A DNA stretch of 64,000 bases from Ignavibacteria bacterium (GCA_015709655.1 CP054181.1:733262-797261), one strand, 5' to 3'. Positions 8,412 to 17,733 are shown, numbered from the stretch's first letter. Numbers and translations are program-made. Notes: generated by a model not told the origin, from the letters alone.

Positions 8412-10348
8412 GGCAGAACCTCAAGGACAATTCTGGCTGACCGCCCCGGCATTGGATAGCCCCGTACCACCTGATAACGGGTATCAAGAATATTATCGCA
8501 GCGAAGTTGTACCGACCCTTTGAGCGAATCTCCGGAATAGCGTGTTCCCACAACAACGGTGGCAAGGTGATATGATGGCAGTACGTTTAGTACATCGCCT
8601 CCGGCCTGAGCGTAGCGATACCCGGTGTAGCTCCATTCGCCCCGGGCAAATACGTCAGCACCGTCCCAGCTTACAACACCGTGGACGGCTTCCACGGGAA
8701 CATACGGGATCGGCGTACCGTCAACCCCCGGGCGCCCGGTATGGTCACGCATGTCCTGGACATTGTAGTTACACTGCAGCGACAGACCGGTACCCGGGAT
8801 GGTGCAACCAATGCTGTACTCGGCGCCAACACCTGTTGCCCTGCCAACGTTAAAGGCGCTGGTCAGGACAGGGCTTAGTGGTATGCTAACAATCAGGTCT
8901 GAAAATAGTGTCCCATACGCCGATGCATCAGCCCACAGCCACCAAACGGGCTGCCAGCGAACTCCCGTTGTTACTGCAGTGCTGCGTTCCGGCAGTAGTT
9001 CTCGATTACCGTAATTAAATAAGTATAATTCGTTAAATGACGGTGGCCTGTACCCGCTTCCAACATGCAGGCGCACAGCCAGATTTGTGTCGGGCAGCCA
9101 GGCAAGCCCCGCACCGGCGGCAACCGCACCGGGAACATCGGAATACCACTCACCCCGAAGTGATGCTTCGACTTCCATGTGTGGCAGCGAAGCCGAAAAC
9201 CGATACGCAGCAGCTCCCTGGTGTCGGGATGCCATACCCCCCAGCTCCGGTTGCAGCTGGGTATCGGTTAACAGTGCCGTACCGGCACTGACGCGTGCTT
9301 CGTGAATGATATCGTTTTTTATCAGTAGCGCCTGTACGTCGGCAACTGTTTCTACGGACGTGTAGTGGGCCTTGATACCCTGCGGACCCACGAATGTTGC
9401 CAAAGCATCAGTATAGCGGGCATTCAGGTAGCGCAGGGCAACTCCGGTGTTCACCTGCCATCCTCCATTCTTAAACAACTGGAGCTTTGCCTGGCCCAGA
9501 ATATCGGAATTAATCAACGAGGCTACTGACTCAACTGCAACATCCGGCACCACGGCACCGGGAACACCCCGCTTGGTGGTTTGTGCAACCAGTGTGACAG
9601 CCAGGTTGCGTGGACCCTCGATGCGGACAATACCCGAAAGCGTTCTCACCCGCGCATTGTCGCGGGTGAGATACATCTGTTCGTTATGCAGGAAGAACGG
9701 ATAGTTGTAGCTGCCGGCCGACGAGTATGCCTCAAGCCCGGCTCCCGCTTTCCACTCGGTACCGCGCACGGCACCCTGCAGTAACGTTCGCCACGTTTCG
9801 AACGAACCTGCGCCTGCCTCAAGGCGCACCGGATTGTCCGGAATGGCAACCGTTAGCTCTACCGTTCCCGTCATCGCATTCGCCCCTGCGGTTGAACCTA
9901 AAGCCCCTTTCCGAACATCAACACTGCGAATAAACGATATTGGTATGGTGCTGATATCCACGCCACCATTCTGCACGGTATTCAGGCGCATCCCGTCGAA
10001 CAGCACCAGCGCCTGTGCAGCACTCCCGCCCCGTACCGAAATGGTGCTCATGCTTCCGGGTCCGCCGTACTGCTTTACAAACAAACCACCAACATCCGAC
10101 AGAATGTCCTGAAGCTGGTAAGGGGCTTTGGCACGAATGGCCGCATAATTCACATGGTAAACATCGGTAATAGTCCGAAGATAATCGGATGAGTCTCTGC
10201 TTCGGGTAATCAGTACCTTCTGCGCCGTAACCGACCGCAGCACAGAATCAGCGTGGGCTCGGGCAGCAACGGGCATGCTATGAAGGTACAGTACAACAAG
10301 AAGCAGCAACGGCAGTACCGATTGTTTACTGCAACAGCGGATGGACAT
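8408..10348 (-). CDS. TonB-dependent outer-membrane receptor (BtuB-like size)
   Basis: 646-aa TonB-dependent receptor. After a signal peptide (SVLPLLLLVVLYLHSMPVAARA) comes the plug domain with QDILSDVGGLFVKQYGGPGS, the ISVRGG motif and DVRKGALGSTAGANAMTG. The rest is a 22-strand-type barrel ending in ARIVLEVLP. The start at 10348 (ATG) is chosen because the longer frame would run 55 bp into the upstream gene; the spacer is then 32 bp. Its size and simple build (no carboxypeptidase-like N-terminal domain) fit BtuB/vitamin- or siderophore-type receptors rather than SusC. No cobalamin riboswitch fits in the short spacer, so control must come from the operon promoter. Confidence 0.9.
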   Translation of the reverse strand: MSIRCCSKQSVLPLLLLVVLYLHSMPVAARAHADSVLRSVTAQKVLITRSRDSSDYLRTITDVYHVNYAAIRAKAPYQLQDILSDVGGLFVKQYGGPGSMSTISVRGGSAAQALVLFDGMRLNTVQNGGVDISTIPISFIRSVDVRKGALGSTAGANAMTGTVELTVAIPDNPVRLEAGAGSFETWRTLLQGAVRGTEWKAGAGLEAYSSAGSYNYPFFLHNEQMYLTRDNARVRTLSGIVRIEGPRNLAVTLVAQTTKRGVPGAVVPDVAVESVASLINSDILGQAKLQLFKNGGWQVNTGVALRYLNARYTDALATFVGPQGIKAHYTSVETVADVQALLIKNDIIHEARVSAGTALLTDTQLQPELGGMASRHQGAAAYRFSASLPHMEVEASLRGEWYSDVPGAVAAGAGLAWLPDTNLAVRLHVGSGYRPPSFNELYLFNYGNRELLPERSTAVTTGVRWQPVWWLWADASAYGTLFSDLIVSIPLSPVLTSAFNVGRATGVGAEYSIGCTIPGTGLSLQCNYNVQDMRDHTGRPGVDGTPIPYVPVEAVHGVVSWDGADVFARGEWSYTGYRYAQAGGDVLNVLPSYHLATVVVGTRYSGDSLKGSVQLRCDNILDTRYQVVRGYPMPGRSARIVLEVLP

Positions 10349-10380
10349 ACCACAAAAATATGTGATGCGGAACGGGGACC

Positions 10381-12405
10381 TTACGGCGTCCACCGCAGGC
10401 CTACATAGCCCATACGCGGTGACGTGGGACCCCATGCCAGCGAAGCATCGAAAAACTCCGAATAGGGTGCATCTGCGGCAATAACAGGATCATCCTGAAT
10501 AAAGTTAGTAAGGTTTTCGGCACCGGCATAGAGTTCGAATCCGGGTAGCCCACGCCAGGTAACCTGTGTATTGATACGCCAGAAACCAGGGTACTCGGTG
10601 CTACGCTGATATGCGGCGGGATTCCCAGCCGTTGTGGGAAGCCTGCCGGAACCGTTATAGTTACCGGAAGCATCCAGCGTCCAATCATTTTCCGGGCTGT
10701 CCCACGTTGCCGTAAATAGCCAGCGATTTCTGCTTACCATTGGTGCCATTTGCTGTGTGCCACCCGTGGGAACCTGAACGTTAACGCCGCGCCATGCTAC
10801 AAGCACATCAAATCGCTGCACCGGCGAAATCAGCGCCTGCAACATAACGTGTTGCGAATAGCTGCTGCCTGACAGATTGGTAACCCACAATTCATGAACG
10901 TCCCTGTCAAAGTCAACCACTACACGGTTGTTGAACCGGGTGTAGAACACCTCGCCGTCCAGCGTAACCGGACGTCCGAACACTTCCATGGCATGGGTAA
11001 CCGAGAAACCTGCATTCCAGCTTTTTTCGGGCCGAAATGCAGTGTCAAGATGAAGTGTCCGCGAGTTGATGTACGCGCTCAGATTCTCAGTCACGACGGT
11101 GGGCACGCGCCAGCCGGTACCAATGTTTGCCCTAAGGGTGGTAAGGGTTGCCACCTGCCACTTGGCATGAAATCGTGGAGTAACCTGGGTACCGTACAGG
11201 TTGTGAGCATCGGCTCGCAGGCCACCAACAAAGGTCAGCGCACGTACCGGTTGATATGTGGCCTCGGCATAGGCGCCGGGAACATGTTCGGTACGACTGT
11301 TATCGTAACGGAAGTTACGGGTTGCGGTGGTGTCGGTAAGCAGTTCCGTCACGTTGTCGTACAAGTAGGATAAGCCGGCATTGATTTTTAATTCCCGGCT
11401 AAATCCCAGAACAAACAGAGTACGGAAGTTAAACGTATTCTGGGTGCTTTCAAGGTTGCGCGGACCAAACACAGACTCCTGCCGGTGCGTCGAGCCATTC
11501 AGCGTAAAGGCCAGACCACTCTCATCATAGCCGTCAAACAAATCAATAAAGCCAAACTTGGCAAAGCCGTCAACCCGGCGGACATTGGTTTCGATGGCGT
11601 ACCGCGGAAGTCCGCCGGCCGGCGCAAGCTGTCCGCTCGTGTACGTATCGGCCAGTCCTCTGATAAAGAACTGTCCCTCGGTTTCATCGTTGTTAAACTG
11701 CCAGCGATGAATCAGGTTAATACGCTGAATCTCGGGCGAATCCTGAAAATTATCATGATTGTTATCAATATCGCCCTGCTGAATACCGGCGTGAAGCATC
11801 GTCATGGTGGACAGTTCATCCGTTATGGCCTGGGTTCCGTATCCGTTAAACTCAAACCGGTTCATACTGCTTCCGTACAGATTAAAAAACCAGGGCCGGG
11901 CAGTAAGGGGCTCATGCAAGGCCACATTGATCTGTCCGGTTTGCCCTTCGTATCCAGCAGCCACTGACGATGCACCCTTTGAAATGCTGATGTTATCCAT
12001 AAAAGGACCAGGGATGTGATCGAACCCGTACGGCATTTCCAGCGATCGTATCAGGGGTACGGCTTCTACCATTACCTGGGTATATAAACCGCTCAGTCCA
12101 AGCATCTGTATCTGGCGCGCACCGCTCACGGCATCAGAAAAACTGACTTCCACGCTTGGGCTCCGCTCAAAGCTCTCGGCCAGCGAACAGCATGCAGCCC
12201 TGCGCAGCTCGCGCGATGAAACAACTTCAGTGCGGACCGGTGCCTGGCTGATACGAGCCTGTTCGGCCTCGATTTGAATGCGATCCTTGGTAACGGTGCG
12301 GATACTGTCCTGATCACCGTGATCATGTCCGTGATGATCCTGTGCCGCCACGTTCATGGCCAGCACTGTAAAAGCCAATAAGCTAACTCTTGCTACGACG
12401 TTCAT
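10381..12405 (-). CDS. TonB-dependent receptor with His-rich N-terminus (metal-type)
   Basis: 674-aa TonB-dependent receptor with signal peptide and a histidine-rich N-terminus right after it (residues 21-31, QDHHGHDHGDQ), suggestive of metal binding. The plug has AACCSLAESFERSPSVEVSF, the IQMLGLSGLYTQVMVE segment and ISKGASSVAAGYEGQTGQIN. The double-Cys CSLAESFE form is known from Bacteroidota receptors encoded next to small HYC_CC_PP proteins and heavy-metal genes. The barrel ends with MGYVGLRWTP. Upstream by 54 bp is just such a Cys-rich small gene. Metal (Cu/Zn/Co-type) or metal-chelate uptake is the family-based expectation; the specific ion is unknown. Confidence 0.9.
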   Translation of the reverse strand: MNVVARVSLLAFTVLAMNVAAQDHHGHDHGDQDSIRTVTKDRIQIEAEQARISQAPVRTEVVSSRELRRAACCSLAESFERSPSVEVSFSDAVSGARQIQMLGLSGLYTQVMVEAVPLIRSLEMPYGFDHIPGPFMDNISISKGASSVAAGYEGQTGQINVALHEPLTARPWFFNLYGSSMNRFEFNGYGTQAITDELSTMTMLHAGIQQGDIDNNHDNFQDSPEIQRINLIHRWQFNNDETEGQFFIRGLADTYTSGQLAPAGGLPRYAIETNVRRVDGFAKFGFIDLFDGYDESGLAFTLNGSTHRQESVFGPRNLESTQNTFNFRTLFVLGFSRELKINAGLSYLYDNVTELLTDTTATRNFRYDNSRTEHVPGAYAEATYQPVRALTFVGGLRADAHNLYGTQVTPRFHAKWQVATLTTLRANIGTGWRVPTVVTENLSAYINSRTLHLDTAFRPEKSWNAGFSVTHAMEVFGRPVTLDGEVFYTRFNNRVVVDFDRDVHELWVTNLSGSSYSQHVMLQALISPVQRFDVLVAWRGVNVQVPTGGTQQMAPMVSRNRWLFTATWDSPENDWTLDASGNYNGSGRLPTTAGNPAAYQRSTEYPGFWRINTQVTWRGLPGFELYAGAENLTNFIQDDPVIAADAPYSEFFDASLAWGPTSPRMGYVGLRWTP

Positions 12406-12459
12406 TTGTAAAACCTCCAGAACAGTTAATAAAATTATTTATCAAACAGTTTGAAGATT

Positions 12460-12918
12460 CTATATCCTGAGCGGCACCTCAAGCGGGACACTGATGCAAA
12501 GCCCCTTTTCATTGTCAGTACCGATACCTGCTGAACCTGATACTCCAAGGCAGAACTCCCATACGTTCGAGACCGGTGCCAGGACGGCTTCCAATGGAGC
12601 AGGTACGGCATCAGGGGCAGTATAAATTCTGTTCAGACTCTGTGCTTGATCCAGGGCGGTAAATCGGAGCATGTCATCGCAGCAATCATCCGTACTGTTA
12701 CCGGTATGGTGATCAGGCTTGTCGGCGCAGCAGTCATCGGCAACGTCTGCACCTTCATCGTTCGTGCAGCAGCCATCATCTGCCGGCTGTTGTTCAGCAG
12801 CACATTCGCTTGCGGTACAGCCACTGGTACACACATGAACCAGGTGCGGTATGCCGGCAATGCTGAGCACCAGGAACAGTGCCAGAAGCAGTGAGAATGA
12901 TTTGCGAACAAGTGACAT
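12460..12918 (-). CDS. Cys-rich HYC_CC_PP-like exported protein
   Basis: 152-aa small exported or membrane-attached protein. An N-terminal hydrophobic segment (SLLLALFLVLSIAGIPHLVHVC) is followed by repeated Cys pairs: VCTSGC, GCCTND, DCCADK and DCCDD, with acidic and His residues between them. This resembles the small HYC_CC_PP family encoded immediately before TonB receptors of the CSLAESFE type in Bacteroidota. A metal-handling role is inferred from the Cys pairs and the His-rich receptor that follows 54 bp downstream. It is the first gene of the five-gene uptake unit and has a perfect TATCTTTG box directly before its ATG. Confidence 0.72.
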   Translation of the reverse strand: MSLVRKSFSLLLALFLVLSIAGIPHLVHVCTSGCTASECAAEQQPADDGCCTNDEGADVADDCCADKPDHHTGNSTDDCCDDMLRFTALDQAQSLNRIYTAPDAVPAPLEAVLAPVSNVWEFCLGVSGSAGIGTDNEKGLCISVPLEVPLRI

Positions 12919-12922
12919 TGCG

Positions 12923-12930
12923 CAAAGATA
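12923..12930 (-). promoter_or_regulatory. Perfect -7 box TATCTTTG directly before the uptake operon ATG
   Basis: On the minus strand TATCTTTG matches the Bacteroidota TAnnTTTG box. It ends 4 nt before the start codon at 12918. If transcription starts the usual few bases downstream, the mRNA would have almost no leader. No convincing -33 element is visible at the standard spacing. Confidence 0.6.
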
Positions 12931-13081
12931 AAGGTCAGACCAGGTTTTGGATGGTCAACCGATGTATCGTACAAAGGGGTGGTTTACAACGTAACAGACC
13001 GTACACAGTGCTTGCACGGCAGGCACACCTGACGCACAGGTTGTTCCAAAATTGGAAACGGGCGGTCCAGTGCCGGACGAT

Positions 13082-13330
13082 CTAAAAGTCAAACAGGTCG
13101 CCCAGCAGTCCTTTGCGCTTCTTGTGGTGGTACTCATCGTGATGACGGTGCTGCGGTTTACTGTAGTGCTCATCAGAGTATGACTGACGCTGTGGCTGAA
13201 CCGAGCGCTCGATAATCTTATCCAGTTCGCCACGGTCCAGCCATACTCCGCGGCATTCCGGACAATAGTCGATTTCGACGCCTGAGCGGTCAGTCATGAC
13301 AAGGTTTACGTTACAGTTCGGACACTTCAT
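13082..13330 (-). CDS. Zinc-ribbon (zf-TFIIB) domain protein
   Basis: 82-aa protein with an N-terminal zf-TFIIB zinc ribbon: C3/C6 (KCPNC) and C23/C26 (YCPEC), followed by the family hallmark RGVWLDRGELDKII. The C-terminal half is rich in His, Lys and Arg (YSKPQHRHHDEYHHKKRKG) and ends in LLGDLFDF, a common tail in this family. The ribbon probably binds one zinc. Family members are of unknown cellular role. It stands alone, 163 bp from the uptake operon promoter side and 186 bp from the cytochrome gene. Confidence 0.9.
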   Translation of the reverse strand: MKCPNCNVNLVMTDRSGVEIDYCPECRGVWLDRGELDKIIERSVQPQRQSYSDEHYSKPQHRHHDEYHHKKRKGLLGDLFDF

Positions 13331-13516
13331 GGGTACCTCTAAGTTGGTGATTGGTAACGGACGGCACTATGGTACCAAAAAGGTGCACACCGTATGCCGC
13401 CAATATACAACGGCGAACGGTTAATCACCGGGAGTGCCCGAACCGGGGCCTGGACCGTGAGTTCCAGTATTGCAAGGATCCAGCGAACCTCCCTACCTCC
13501 TACCTAACAGTCCGTA

Positions 13517-14497
13517 CTATTTCGAAGGCAGAGTAAATATTTTTACTGCATTCGAAACCGGTTTCAGGCTTTTCAGATACTGATAAATCGAAGCCAAATC
13601 CTGTTCCGTCATCCCCGCATACATCGTCCACGGCATTATGGTTTGCAAATCTGCCGGACCTACACGCGGCGGTATGTAGCCACTGTCGGCAAACGCCTTA
13701 AAGTGCAGAACAAACTGCTCCTGTGTCCACCCTCCGATACCGGTTATTACGTCGGGTGTAATATTCGCCGATCTCAGAACGGCCCCGTTGGGGAAACGCA
13801 TTTCGAAGCCTCCGGCAAAGGGCTCGCCCACAGGCTTACCTTGCTCCATCTTGGTATGGCAGTCATAACAGCCGGATGCCGTAACCAGATACTTGCCGTA
13901 CGCCACAGTGTTGGAGGGTGACGGACGGGTTGAGAACACCGGTTTTGCCGGAATGGTATTGATGATAAAGTTCATCGGGAAGTCAGACTCCGAAGGTTCG
14001 GTATCAAACTGTATTGGCTGCAGAGTACGGATGTAGGCAATCACGTCCTCGATATCACGCCTGTCCAACTGTCCAAAGTTGTGATGGGGCATAATTGAGA
14101 ACAATGCTCTTCCATCTTTTGAAACCCCTGCCGTAATTGCCCTGAAAATCTCACCGTCAGTCCAGCTTCCCAGGTGGTGTGGTGTAATGTTATTGGCCAC
14201 GTACTTGCCCGGGAAGCCCATGGTTTGGTCGAACCTCTCGCCGCCTTTGCCAATGGTGCCGGCAACCGGCGGGCCAGAGAATACACTCCAGTCCCTGGTA
14301 GAGTGGCAATCGGCACACACCATCACGTGGTTTGCCAGGTAGCGCCCGCGCTCCACGTTTTCCGGTGCCTTAGCCACCGTCAGCACAGGTGGTTCACCAA
14401 CGGACGGAAGCATGGTCTTTACATAGGTTAGCACTGCAATGATGGCCAGGGCAAGTGCACCAATAACATAGACTGTAATTTTCAATGCTTTCTTCAT
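13517..14497 (-). CDS. Diheme c-type cytochrome
   Basis: 326-aa membrane-anchored or periplasmic cytochrome c. Residues 5-27 are a hydrophobic anchor or signal. Two heme-binding motifs are present: CADCH (C61) and CYDCH (C210), each opening a cytochrome c domain. Candidate axial methionines lie in the IMPHHNFGQL (about 135) and IMPWTMYAG regions. The architecture resembles the cytochrome subunits of gluconate/aldehyde/alcohol dehydrogenases, but no dehydrogenase partner is in the window, so the electron donor is unknown. The start at 14497 has an AGGAGAAAG ribosome site; a longer frame to 14578 lacks one and lacks the signal at its N-terminus. Confidence 0.92.
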   Translation of the reverse strand: MKKALKITVYVIGALALAIIAVLTYVKTMLPSVGEPPVLTVAKAPENVERGRYLANHVMVCADCHSTRDWSVFSGPPVAGTIGKGGERFDQTMGFPGKYVANNITPHHLGSWTDGEIFRAITAGVSKDGRALFSIMPHHNFGQLDRRDIEDVIAYIRTLQPIQFDTEPSESDFPMNFIINTIPAKPVFSTRPSPSNTVAYGKYLVTASGCYDCHTKMEQGKPVGEPFAGGFEMRFPNGAVLRSANITPDVITGIGGWTQEQFVLHFKAFADSGYIPPRVGPADLQTIMPWTMYAGMTEQDLASIYQYLKSLKPVSNAVKIFTLPSK

Positions 14498-14620
14498 AAT
14501 GCTTTCTCCTAACAACAGCAATCTGTCCAGCCGATCACCATGGTTTGTACTCTGGCATGGGTCGGCACACGGCTGCAATATACATCTGACCGTATACTTT
14601 GTTATTGTATAAATCGGTCA

Positions 14621-15442
14621 TCAAAAAGCGGATGCCAGAATATGCCCGGGAATTCCATTTGCAGCTTTTTGATATCTACCTGGTGTAAATCCGGTAAACG
14701 TTTTAAACTCCCGGATAAAGTGAGCCTGGTCATAGTACCCGGATTCCAGGCCGATTTGCGAGAGAGAGCCGTGCTGCTGATGCAGTAGGTAGAGTGAAGT
14801 AAGGTACCGGTTATAGATAATCCAGGATTCGGTATTCATGCCCAGCCATTCGTCTGCAAGGCGCCGCAGATGTCTGTCGGAAACATGATGGACATCGCAC
14901 AGGCGTTGCACTGTTAAACCACAGAACTGCTGTGAGCAAAACAGTTCCTGCATCTCGCGGGTAGTGCTGCGCAGTGCTGAATGCGAAATCATATCGTGCA
15001 GCCACGTACGGATGAAGGTAACCTGTTCGGTAAAACACTGTGTATCCGCAATCTGTCTGCCCAGGGCGGATAGCGCCCTGCATACACTGTCACCTTCAAC
15101 AACGGAATTAGCAAACTGTTTTGGAGAAACGTTAAACAGACCCCTCATGCCGATGGCATTCATCTGGATTCCAACAAATTGCTGGGTTCCGCTTTTAATC
15201 AGGTTAAACGGTCTGGAATTTATGCCGTTGACAAAGCATGGCGGTAAAACCATCCTTGTTCTGCGAGCCGGGTTTACATAAACAACACTATCCGACGAAT
15301 TGAAAATTATTTCAACTGTCCCTTTGGGTAGAATAATCTCCCTTCGGGGTTCGGGTCCTGCCTCGGTTATCCGCCAGATGCTTATGATAAACTGTTTTTC
15401 AGTGTCATCGGCTGGTACGTAGATATTGGCAGTATTAGGCAT
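14621..15442 (-). CDS. AraC-family transcriptional regulator
   Basis: 273-aa regulator with an N-terminal sensing domain of the DUF6597 type (IISIWRITE, ILPKGTVEIIFNSSD, VGIQMNAIGMRGLF) and a C-terminal double helix-turn-helix. The second HTH is clear: QIGLESGYYDQAHFIREFKT and then the hallmark FTGFTPGRYQKA. The longer open frame to 15520 has no good start signals, so the ATG at 15442 is chosen. The gene is upstream of the diheme cytochrome on the same strand (123-bp gap), and one of its targets may be that gene; this is only positional inference. The effector is unknown. Confidence 0.9.
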   Translation of the reverse strand: MPNTANIYVPADDTEKQFIISIWRITEAGPEPRREIILPKGTVEIIFNSSDSVVYVNPARRTRMVLPPCFVNGINSRPFNLIKSGTQQFVGIQMNAIGMRGLFNVSPKQFANSVVEGDSVCRALSALGRQIADTQCFTEQVTFIRTWLHDMISHSALRSTTREMQELFCSQQFCGLTVQRLCDVHHVSDRHLRRLADEWLGMNTESWIIYNRYLTSLYLLHQQHGSLSQIGLESGYYDQAHFIREFKTFTGFTPGRYQKAANGIPGHILASAF

Positions 15443-15686
15443 GGATGTTGGATGCCAGAAATGATGATGTTTGTAGTAGAAGCCAGAACATGTGATCCAC
15501 CAGGACAATACCCAACTCAATTCTTGTATGCAGCCCGAAAATCATGGACCGTTTTTTCTTCGTCTCGCAGCCAAATAAAAATACAGTCTTCAACATATTC
15601 GTCGGCAGCATACCCGTAAATTTCCCGTAAAAACCCGTATGGCATTTCTTATCGGCATACAGGTTCACATATCGTAAAAAAAAACC

Positions 15687-15694
15687 TATCTTTG
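15687..15694 (+). promoter_or_regulatory. Perfect -7 box TATCTTTG 6 nt before an ATG
   Basis: TATCTTTG lies 6 nt before the ATG at 15701. A GTTC sequence about 20 nt upstream (around 15663) is a poor -33 match. As with the box at 12923, transcription starting just downstream would give a leaderless or nearly leaderless mRNA. The upstream AT-rich stretch also has no Shine-Dalgarno sequence. Confidence 0.6.
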
Positions 15695-15700
15695 CACCTG

Positions 15701-16117
15701 ATGAAGATCTTCGTGGCCCTCATAATGCTTTTTGTGGCTGGATCGGTTGCTTACGCAGCCGACGACGTGGTGGATTATCTGAAAGCCAGGTCCAGTGGTG
15801 ACAAGATTTATCTGGAATGGCGATCGGCCTCCGAGACCAACGTTGTCCGCTATGAAATCGAGCGTGCCGGCAAGGACGGGATATTCCGCTACGTTGCAGC
15901 CGTCAGTGCCAAGGGCTCGATGAGTACCTACGAGTACTCGGATGATGAAGCCTTTCGCAAGCCTGATGGTGCGCAGTTAGCGTCGCTCTACTTCACCTAT
16001 CGCCTACGGATCATTTACAAGGATAAGCCGGCCGATTACAGTGTTACAGCCGGTGTAAACCATAATGTTAGCAGTATCCGACGCACGTGGGGAATGATCA
16101 AGGAAATGTTCCGGTAA
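15701..16117 (+). CDS. Small secreted Fn3-like protein
   Basis: 138-aa secreted protein: signal peptide (MKIFVALIMLFVAGSVAYAA) and one fibronectin-III-like domain of the kind common before T9SS domains in this phylum (IYLEWRSASETNVVRYEIER, then YFTYRLRIIYKDKPADYSV). The C-terminus is a basic stretch (IRRTWGMIKEMFR) rather than a T9SS sorting domain. The ATG at 15701 is used: the frame is open a little further upstream only through a TTG that lies inside the promoter box. The protease gene starts 14 bp downstream, so the two are cotranscribed. No specific function is known. Confidence 0.75.
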   Translation: MKIFVALIMLFVAGSVAYAADDVVDYLKARSSGDKIYLEWRSASETNVVRYEIERAGKDGIFRYVAAVSAKGSMSTYEYSDDEAFRKPDGAQLASLYFTYRLRIIYKDKPADYSVTAGVNHNVSSIRRTWGMIKEMFR

Positions 16118-16131
16118 CCGGCTGTTGGCGC

Positions 16132-17733
16132 ATGGTGCCGATCATACTCCTGCTGGTCCTGATCATTCCGGTTGCAGCCACCGCCCATAATCACACCTCA
16201 CCGCGATGCGGGTTTGAGACTGCATTTGGCATACCCGGCGTTCACACCCTGCCATACGGTACCATTTTAAATACCCGTCCAACCACCTTGCCGGAGACAG
16301 CCGAATCGGCTGACGGCAGCTTTCGGGTACATTACATCCGCAGCGGACCCGATGCCGTACCCGCAGATGATATCAACCACAACGGGATACCGGATTTTGT
16401 TGATGAAGCCCTGGCAGCCCTCACCTACTCCCGGGAGCAGTACATTGCCATGGGATACCGCGTGCCACCCGGTGATGGCGGTGCAGGTGGCTCGGATGCC
16501 ATTGATGTGTACATGCGTGACCTGAGTACCGCAGGTCCTTCGGGTCAGGGTTTGTATGGTCTCACGTCGCCTGATACCCGGATTTCGCAGACAACGCCAC
16601 CACGGTTTACCTCGTTCATTGAGGTTGACAATAATTTCTCGGCTGATGACAGAAACAGCAGTGGCGGCATCGTGTACGGCACAACAGGCGTGAACGGCTT
16701 ACGGGTAACCTGCGCCCACGAACTGTACCATGTGTTTCAGTCCGGCTCATACGGCGTCTTCCAGGTTCAGCCAATGATCTACGAGTTTACTGCAACACTC
16801 ATGGAACAACTCCTGTATCCCACCATCCCTGACTGGGTTAGTTACACCTCGAAACTGTTCACCAGACCGGCGGAATGGCCGTTTGGAACATCATCCGGCA
16901 TCACCGGCTACGTGTGGGGTTTCTGGGGCCAGGTTGTGTACAACTCACCGGCGCGTAATGCCATCCTTGACATCTGGAATCAGATTTATAACGGCACGTA
17001 TCCGATGCAGGCATTTGTTAATGCTATCGACGCTAACGGCACATCGCTGCGGGACGTTTTTTGCAACTCACTCCCGTTGTTCTATGCTACCGGCTCGCGA
17101 TCTGTAGAGACTGACGGACTACTGTTCTCAGCAGATCTGCCGGAAATCCAGCTTGGCATTGACGCTCCGGCAGAGCCCCCTTCGACGATGGCCACGGGCA
17201 ATCTGCGAGCCTTTGAAGTACGTGCTTTCCGGTATAGTCTGCCCAATGCAGATGGCAACGGACGAGTGAGTGCTGCCATCGTTGTAACATGGCCAGATGC
17301 CGAGGCATTTGTTCGTTCAAATCCTAACGAACAAAATCCGTTTACAATTATCGTTACTAATTCACCCTTGCCATCGGATATTCCGATTGCCGGAACAACG
17401 TGGGGCGTGCGTATCACTCCATCCAACATCTGCGCATGGGTTCAGGGATCGGCAACGCACCACGTCGAAGCCCCCTACCCTAACCCGGTACGGCTATCGC
17501 AATCTACAATCATCAACATTCCCGTTAACGCACAGCCGGGCGAAAACGTCGAAGTAACCCTGCTGACATCCGATTTTATTGGCATTGCAACGTTTCGTAC
17601 CACTGTGATTTTAGACGATGTACGCCCCGTTGCCCGCATCGAACTTTCACCCACACTGCAGAACGGTCCGTACCTGTTGCGCATCCAGACCAACTCAGCT
17701 ACAACACTCACCAAATGTATGATACTGCGATGA
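16132..17733 (+). CDS. T9SS-sorted secreted zinc metalloprotease (MXAN_6640-like)
   Basis: 533-aa secreted protein with an N-terminal signal peptide (IILLLVLIIPVAATA). The protease domain carries a canonical zinc motif HELYH at residues 196-200 (CAHELYHVFQ) and resembles the MXAN_6640-family putative metalloproteases (DDINHNGIPDFVDEALAA is also typical). The C-terminal 85 residues start with APYPNPV and end with GPYLLRIQT and KCMILR, a T9SS type-A sorting domain, so the enzyme should be exported and attached to the cell surface. The start at 16132 is chosen because the signal peptide begins there and the preceding gene ends at 16117. The stop overlaps the ATG of the ABC ATPase gene (ATGA). 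Confidence 0.85.
   Translation: MVPIILLLVLIIPVAATAHNHTSPRCGFETAFGIPGVHTLPYGTILNTRPTTLPETAESADGSFRVHYIRSGPDAVPADDINHNGIPDFVDEALAALTYSREQYIAMGYRVPPGDGGAGGSDAIDVYMRDLSTAGPSGQGLYGLTSPDTRISQTTPPRFTSFIEVDNNFSADDRNSSGGIVYGTTGVNGLRVTCAHELYHVFQSGSYGVFQVQPMIYEFTATLMEQLLYPTIPDWVSYTSKLFTRPAEWPFGTSSGITGYVWGFWGQVVYNSPARNAILDIWNQIYNGTYPMQAFVNAIDANGTSLRDVFCNSLPLFYATGSRSVETDGLLFSADLPEIQLGIDAPAEPPSTMATGNLRAFEVRAFRYSLPNADGNGRVSAAIVVTWPDAEAFVRSNPNEQNPFTIIVTNSPLPSDIPIAGTTWGVRITPSNICAWVQGSATHHVEAPYPNPVRLSQSTIINIPVNAQPGENVEVTLLTSDFIGIATFRTTVILDDVRPVARIELSPTLQNGPYLLRIQTNSATTLTKCMILR

Noticed and set aside
10349-10380. Possible cobalamin riboswitch before the second TonB receptor
   Set aside because: The spacer is only 32 bp, and the other spacer in the unit is 54 bp; neither can hold a riboswitch of about 200 nt, and no B12-box-like sequence was seen.
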